Assembly: GCA_002839435.1 (NCBI GenBank)
Contig: PGYA01000009.1
Span: 120,357 to 184,356, forward strand
Length of the DNA: 64,000 nucleotides
Direction: 5' to 3'
Origin: Candidatus Riflebacteria bacterium HGW-Riflebacteria-2
Lineage (GTDB): Bacteria; Muiribacteriota; Ozemobacteria; Ozemobacterales; Ozemobacteraceae
A program made the position numbers and the translations under genes. The stretch's first letter is position 1; every line of letters starts with the position of its first letter. Shown piece by piece: positions 62,635-64,000 of this stretch. Below the pieces are notes generated by a model, which made no database searches, was not told the DNA's origin, and was given only the letters and a program-made list of their open reading frames with translations.

Positions 62635-63435
62635 ATGGCCACACGAAAAATTATTACTATAAACGAAGAACTCTGCAACGGTTGCGGCAACTGCATAACC
62701 GGTTGCGCCGAAGGTGCTTTACAGCTGGTTAATGGCAAGGCAAAGCTGGTCAAGGAAACCTATTGTGATGGCTTTGGTGATTGTATTGGCACCTGTCCAA
62801 CCGGCGCCCTCAAGATAGTCGAAAAAGAAGCCGAAGAATTCGACTTCGACCGCACTCTCGAATACGTCGCAAAGACTCGTGGTGCTGAAGGAGCCGAAGC
62901 TATGCGGGAAGCTCACAAACAGCACGAAGCTAAAATGGCGGCGGCAGCACCGCGCCAGGGCGGTTGCCCTGGCACCCAGATGCGAATGATGAAGCCCTCG
63001 CAGCCGCAGAAAGCAGCTGTTGCCGAAGGTGCCATGCCGGTTGTCATGAAATCCGAGATATCGCAGTGGCCAGTACAGCTGCATCTTCTCCAGCCACAGG
63101 CGCCATTCTTCAAAGATCGAGAACTCGTCATTCTATCAACCTGTTCGCCGGCTACCAGCCCGGATGTCCAGTGGCGCTACATCAGAGGTCGCTCAGTCGC
63201 TATTGCCTGCCCCAAGCTCGATCGCACCGAAGGCTATGTCGAAAAGCTCGCAGCAATCTTCACGTCGAACAATATCCCGCGCGTTATCATACTTCGCATG
63301 GAAGTTCCCTGCTGCGGTGGCCTGACTGCAATGGTTAATGCGGCACTTGAACTTGGTAAGCCACAAAACATGGTAGTTGACGAGGTCGTGATGAGCCTCG
63401 AAGGCGAAATAATCAGAACTAACAGAATCTACTGA
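62635..63435 (+). CDS. Iron-sulfur protein with ferredoxin domain and Cys-rich C-terminal domain
   Basis: 266 residues. The N-terminal ferredoxin domain has one full cluster motif, CNGCGNCITGC near residue 14; the second, CDGFGDCIGTC near 43, has Phe where the second Cys would be, a feature of this ferredoxin family. A linker (about 80-135) holds a CPG and Gln/Met-rich stretch. The C-terminal domain (about 135-260) has STCSPATSP, AIACPKLDRTEGYVEKL and MEVPCCGGL with conserved Cys. Family members often accompany hcp and cupin genes in anaerobes. AAAGGAG lies before the ATG, and the Crp/Fnr palindrome is 69 bases upstream. Likely operon with the cupin gene 23 bases later. Confidence 0.88.
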   Translation: MATRKIITINEELCNGCGNCITGCAEGALQLVNGKAKLVKETYCDGFGDCIGTCPTGALKIVEKEAEEFDFDRTLEYVAKTRGAEGAEAMREAHKQHEAKMAAAAPRQGGCPGTQMRMMKPSQPQKAAVAEGAMPVVMKSEISQWPVQLHLLQPQAPFFKDRELVILSTCSPATSPDVQWRYIRGRSVAIACPKLDRTEGYVEKLAAIFTSNNIPRVIILRMEVPCCGGLTAMVNAALELGKPQNMVVDEVVMSLEGEIIRTNRIY

Positions 63436-63458
63436 CAATTTAAGGAGGCTTTGCTAAA

Positions 63459-63794
63459 ATGACTCAAGTATGGAAAACAGAAGAAGTTATAAACTTTGCT
63501 GATTCGGTGTCTTTTGCAGAGGGTTCAATTGTAAGCAAGACGCTTACCGACAAGCCGGCCGGTAGTCTGACGCTCTTCGCCATCGCGAAGGGGCAGGGTA
63601 TCAGCGAACACAAATCACCGTTCGACGCAACGGTGCAGGTGATCGATGGAGAGGGCGAATTCCAGGTAGGAAGCAACAAACACACTGTTCGCACAGGCGA
63701 AGGTCTGATCATGCCGGCGAATGTGCCGCATGCGGTTCTGCCCGGCAGCGCCTTCAAGATGCTTCTGATCATGATCCGCTCTAAGAATGAGTAG
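63459..63794 (+). CDS. Small cupin-domain protein
   Basis: 111 residues forming one cupin barrel. The first metal motif is ISEHKSPFDATVQVIDGEGEF near residues 47-67 (usual G-x5-H-x-H-x3-4-E-x6-G, with Ser in place of the second His), the second is MPANVPHAVLPG near 84-95. It is a small cytoplasmic cupin of the sort found next to ferredoxin genes; it may sense or bind a small ligand rather than catalyse. AAGGAGG precedes the ATG. It ends the ferredoxin operon. Confidence 0.88.
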   Translation: MTQVWKTEEVINFADSVSFAEGSIVSKTLTDKPAGSLTLFAIAKGQGISEHKSPFDATVQVIDGEGEFQVGSNKHTVRTGEGLIMPANVPHAVLPGSAFKMLLIMIRSKNE

Positions 63795-63800
63795 TGATGG

Positions 63801-63836
63801 GTCATTACGAGGAGCGTAGTGACGAAGCAATCTCTT
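63801..63836. repeat. Widespread short intergenic repeat (EERSDEAI type)
   Basis: GTCATTACGAGGAGCGTAGT followed by GACGAAGCAATCTCTT reads GHYEERSDEAIS in one frame. This is the dispersed repeat that produces spurious HCEERSDEAI peptides in annotations of many unrelated genomes (recalled, not searched). It contains imperfect inverted halves around CGAGGAGCGTAGTGACG. Confidence 0.7.
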
Positions 63837-63936
63837 TGTCAGAACTATTAAGAAGGTATCTAGTCCTCTGTCACATTTCAATTGCAGAATTGCGTTGAAT
63901 ATAAGTAGGCATGTTAAAAGACCATCACAAGGGCGT

Positions 63937-63963
63937 AGGCAGGTTTCTCATTCGCGTAAGCTT
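63937..63963 (+). repeat. Intergenic repeat module B, copy 2
   Basis: AGGCAGGTTTCTCATTCGCG plus TAAGCTT matches 21746-21773. Here GGCAGG and a later CCTGCC (about 63976-63981) can pair to close a long hairpin. Confidence 0.55.
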
Positions 63964-64000
63964 GTGACGAGCATGCCTGCCATCCAGCAGGCAAGCGAGG

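Overview
The window looks like chromosomal DNA of an anaerobic or facultative, diderm (Gram-negative-type) bacterium of moderate G+C. Signs of an outer membrane are a TPR protein with a C-terminal beta-barrel-like half, lipoboxes and many signal peptides. Signs of anaerobic energy metabolism are an Rnf/Nqr-type pump, an electron-confurcating lactate dehydrogenase (EtfB, EtfA with a ferredoxin-type cysteine set, and a GlcD-like flavoprotein), ferredoxins and a molybdenum hydroxylase. The mix resembles uncultured phyla such as Candidatus Riflebacteria, but that is a guess from gene style; no rRNA is present to test it. I saw no tRNA, rRNA, insertion sequence or CRISPR array.

Layout. 1-4.9 kb: a cut-off membrane protein, a secreted coiled-coil protein and a large hybrid sensor kinase whose phospho-acceptor His is Asn. 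5.0-8.8 kb (minus): a cyclase-family hydrolase with AllF/FdrA and a split AllG/DUF1116 protein, the carbamoyltransferase module of allantoin/oxamate catabolism. 8.9-17 kb (minus): subtilisin, GH73 lipoprotein, malic enzyme, a metallo-beta-lactamase-fold protein and exported proteins, most followed by clear hairpin terminators. 17.3-21.6 kb: lactate dehydrogenase operon plus a membrane polyferredoxin. 22-26.4 kb: three-subunit xanthine-dehydrogenase-type enzyme whose large subunit carries twelve AT-hook-like motifs. 26.6-28.5 kb: a fusion of FMN-binding, NapH-like and nitroreductase parts.

28.6-33.7 kb: a signalling operon (STAS, cNMP-sensor/MinD-like fusion, flavo-diiron-like protein, SpoIIE-type phosphatase) running into a short pyruvate-kinase-like protein and a DUF2877 (AllH-like) protein, the third partner of the AllFGH module at 5-9 kb. 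33.7-36.8 kb: small zinc-ribbon, thioredoxin-like, membrane and RTX-like proteins. 37.0-42.0 kb: rnfD-rnfG-rnfE-rnfA-nqrF and an HAO-like octaheme cytochrome c, tightly overlapped, with no rnfB, rnfC or nqrA. 43.6-51.6 kb: an exopolysaccharide operon (GH26 lipoprotein, STAS, TPR/beta-barrel exporter, GT2 synthase, membrane-anchored GH26) facing a PilZ protein. 51.7-64 kb: M42 peptidase, CPA2 antiporter, MgtC/DUF4010 protein, RecQ, a secreted SH3/C39 protein, a frameshifted gene, an MFS transporter and a Crp/Fnr regulator divergent from a ferredoxin and a cupin.

Themes. Redox: lactate, purine-type substrates and NADH feed ferredoxin/flavin carriers and a probable ion pump that may hand electrons to a multiheme cytochrome. 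Signalling: two STAS proteins, a SpoIIE phosphatase and a PilZ protein suggest that partner switching and c-di-GMP control surface polysaccharide. The most novel candidates are the rnf/nqrF/octaheme operon, the AT-hook dehydrogenase and the GH26-STAS-GT2 polysaccharide system. Intergenic space holds at least two diverged repeat families.
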